NCBI GenBank assembly: GCA_020832725.1
Contig: JAFIEC010000146.1
Location: forward strand, 1 to 5,069
DNA length: 5,069 nt
Direction of reading: 5' to 3'
Source: Paracoccaceae bacterium
GTDB taxonomy: Bacteria > Pseudomonadota > Alphaproteobacteria > Rhodobacterales > Rhodobacteraceae
The notes below the pieces were generated by a model that did not search any database, was not told where the DNA came from, and saw nothing but the letters and a program-made list of their open reading frames with translations. Made by a program: the position numbers and the translations under genes. Positions 5,021-5,069 of this stretch are shown here, piece by piece. The number at the start of each line of letters is the position of its first letter. The first letter of the stretch is position 1.

Positions 5021-5069
5021 CCCTGTCGTGTGGGGTCTTCGATCCCATTTCTGGCGCATCGGAGCATTG

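Larger units (their letters stand above)
4237..5069. other. Long stretch without a convincing gene
   Basis: Over 800 bases behind regA show no reading frame with the third-position G/C bias or protein-like composition of the neighbouring genes. No tRNA, rRNA, transposase or CRISPR array was seen. Two 60-base lines in the repeat part (4741-4800 and 4921-4980) are 58% G+C, against 67% for a sample 60-base line inside regA (3841-3900). It holds hairpins, palindromes, a duplicated element and two doubtful short reading frames, each listed or discussed separately. Confidence 0.6.

Noticed and set aside
4565..5059. Minus-strand frame of 164 codons across the repeats
   Set aside because: It has no domain, biased Arg/Pro/Gly composition, and the two repeat copies are not read in a consistent frame; more likely a chance opening.

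Overview
The window is very GC-rich chromosomal DNA with strong G/C bias at third codon positions. It carries the divergent regB / senC-regA locus (prrB / prrC-prrA in Rhodobacter sphaeroides nomenclature), which points to an alphaproteobacterium of the Rhodobacterales (Rhodobacter/Paracoccus-like). The genus cannot be fixed from this window, and nothing here shows whether the organism is phototrophic.

Layout. Positions 1-1172 (minus strand) hold the first 390 codons of a membrane-anchored protein with several PAS-like modules; its 3' end lies outside the window. Positions 1173-1322 are its leader, with an excellent CtrA-type site at 1244-1259. Positions 1323-2759 (minus) encode RegB, the redox-sensing membrane histidine kinase. 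Positions 2760-2953 are the divergent regB/senC control region, with a RegA-like site and a palindrome. Positions 2954-3604 (plus) encode SenC, an SCO1-family copper/thiol protein of cytochrome oxidase assembly. Positions 3682-4236 (plus) encode RegA, the 184-residue response regulator with a Fis-type DNA-binding helix-turn-helix. Positions 4237-5069 hold no convincing gene. They contain hairpins just behind regA, a 16-bp perfect palindrome and a diverged, duplicated element of about 100 bp built around a GGTYACA-CCA-TGTRACC quasi-palindrome.

How the genes work together (established for the family). RegB senses redox state through a cysteine and a quinone-binding loop and phosphorylates RegA. 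RegA controls respiration, photosynthesis, carbon and nitrogen fixation and related redox genes. SenC/PrrC supports copper delivery to the terminal oxidase whose electron flow is linked to the RegB signal. All signature residues are intact, so the pathway looks functional.

The known system accounts for the coding part. The least explained parts are the PAS protein with its CtrA-type site beside regB and the repeat-bearing stretch downstream of regA. That stretch lacks the hvrA gene that follows regA in Rhodobacter capsulatus.
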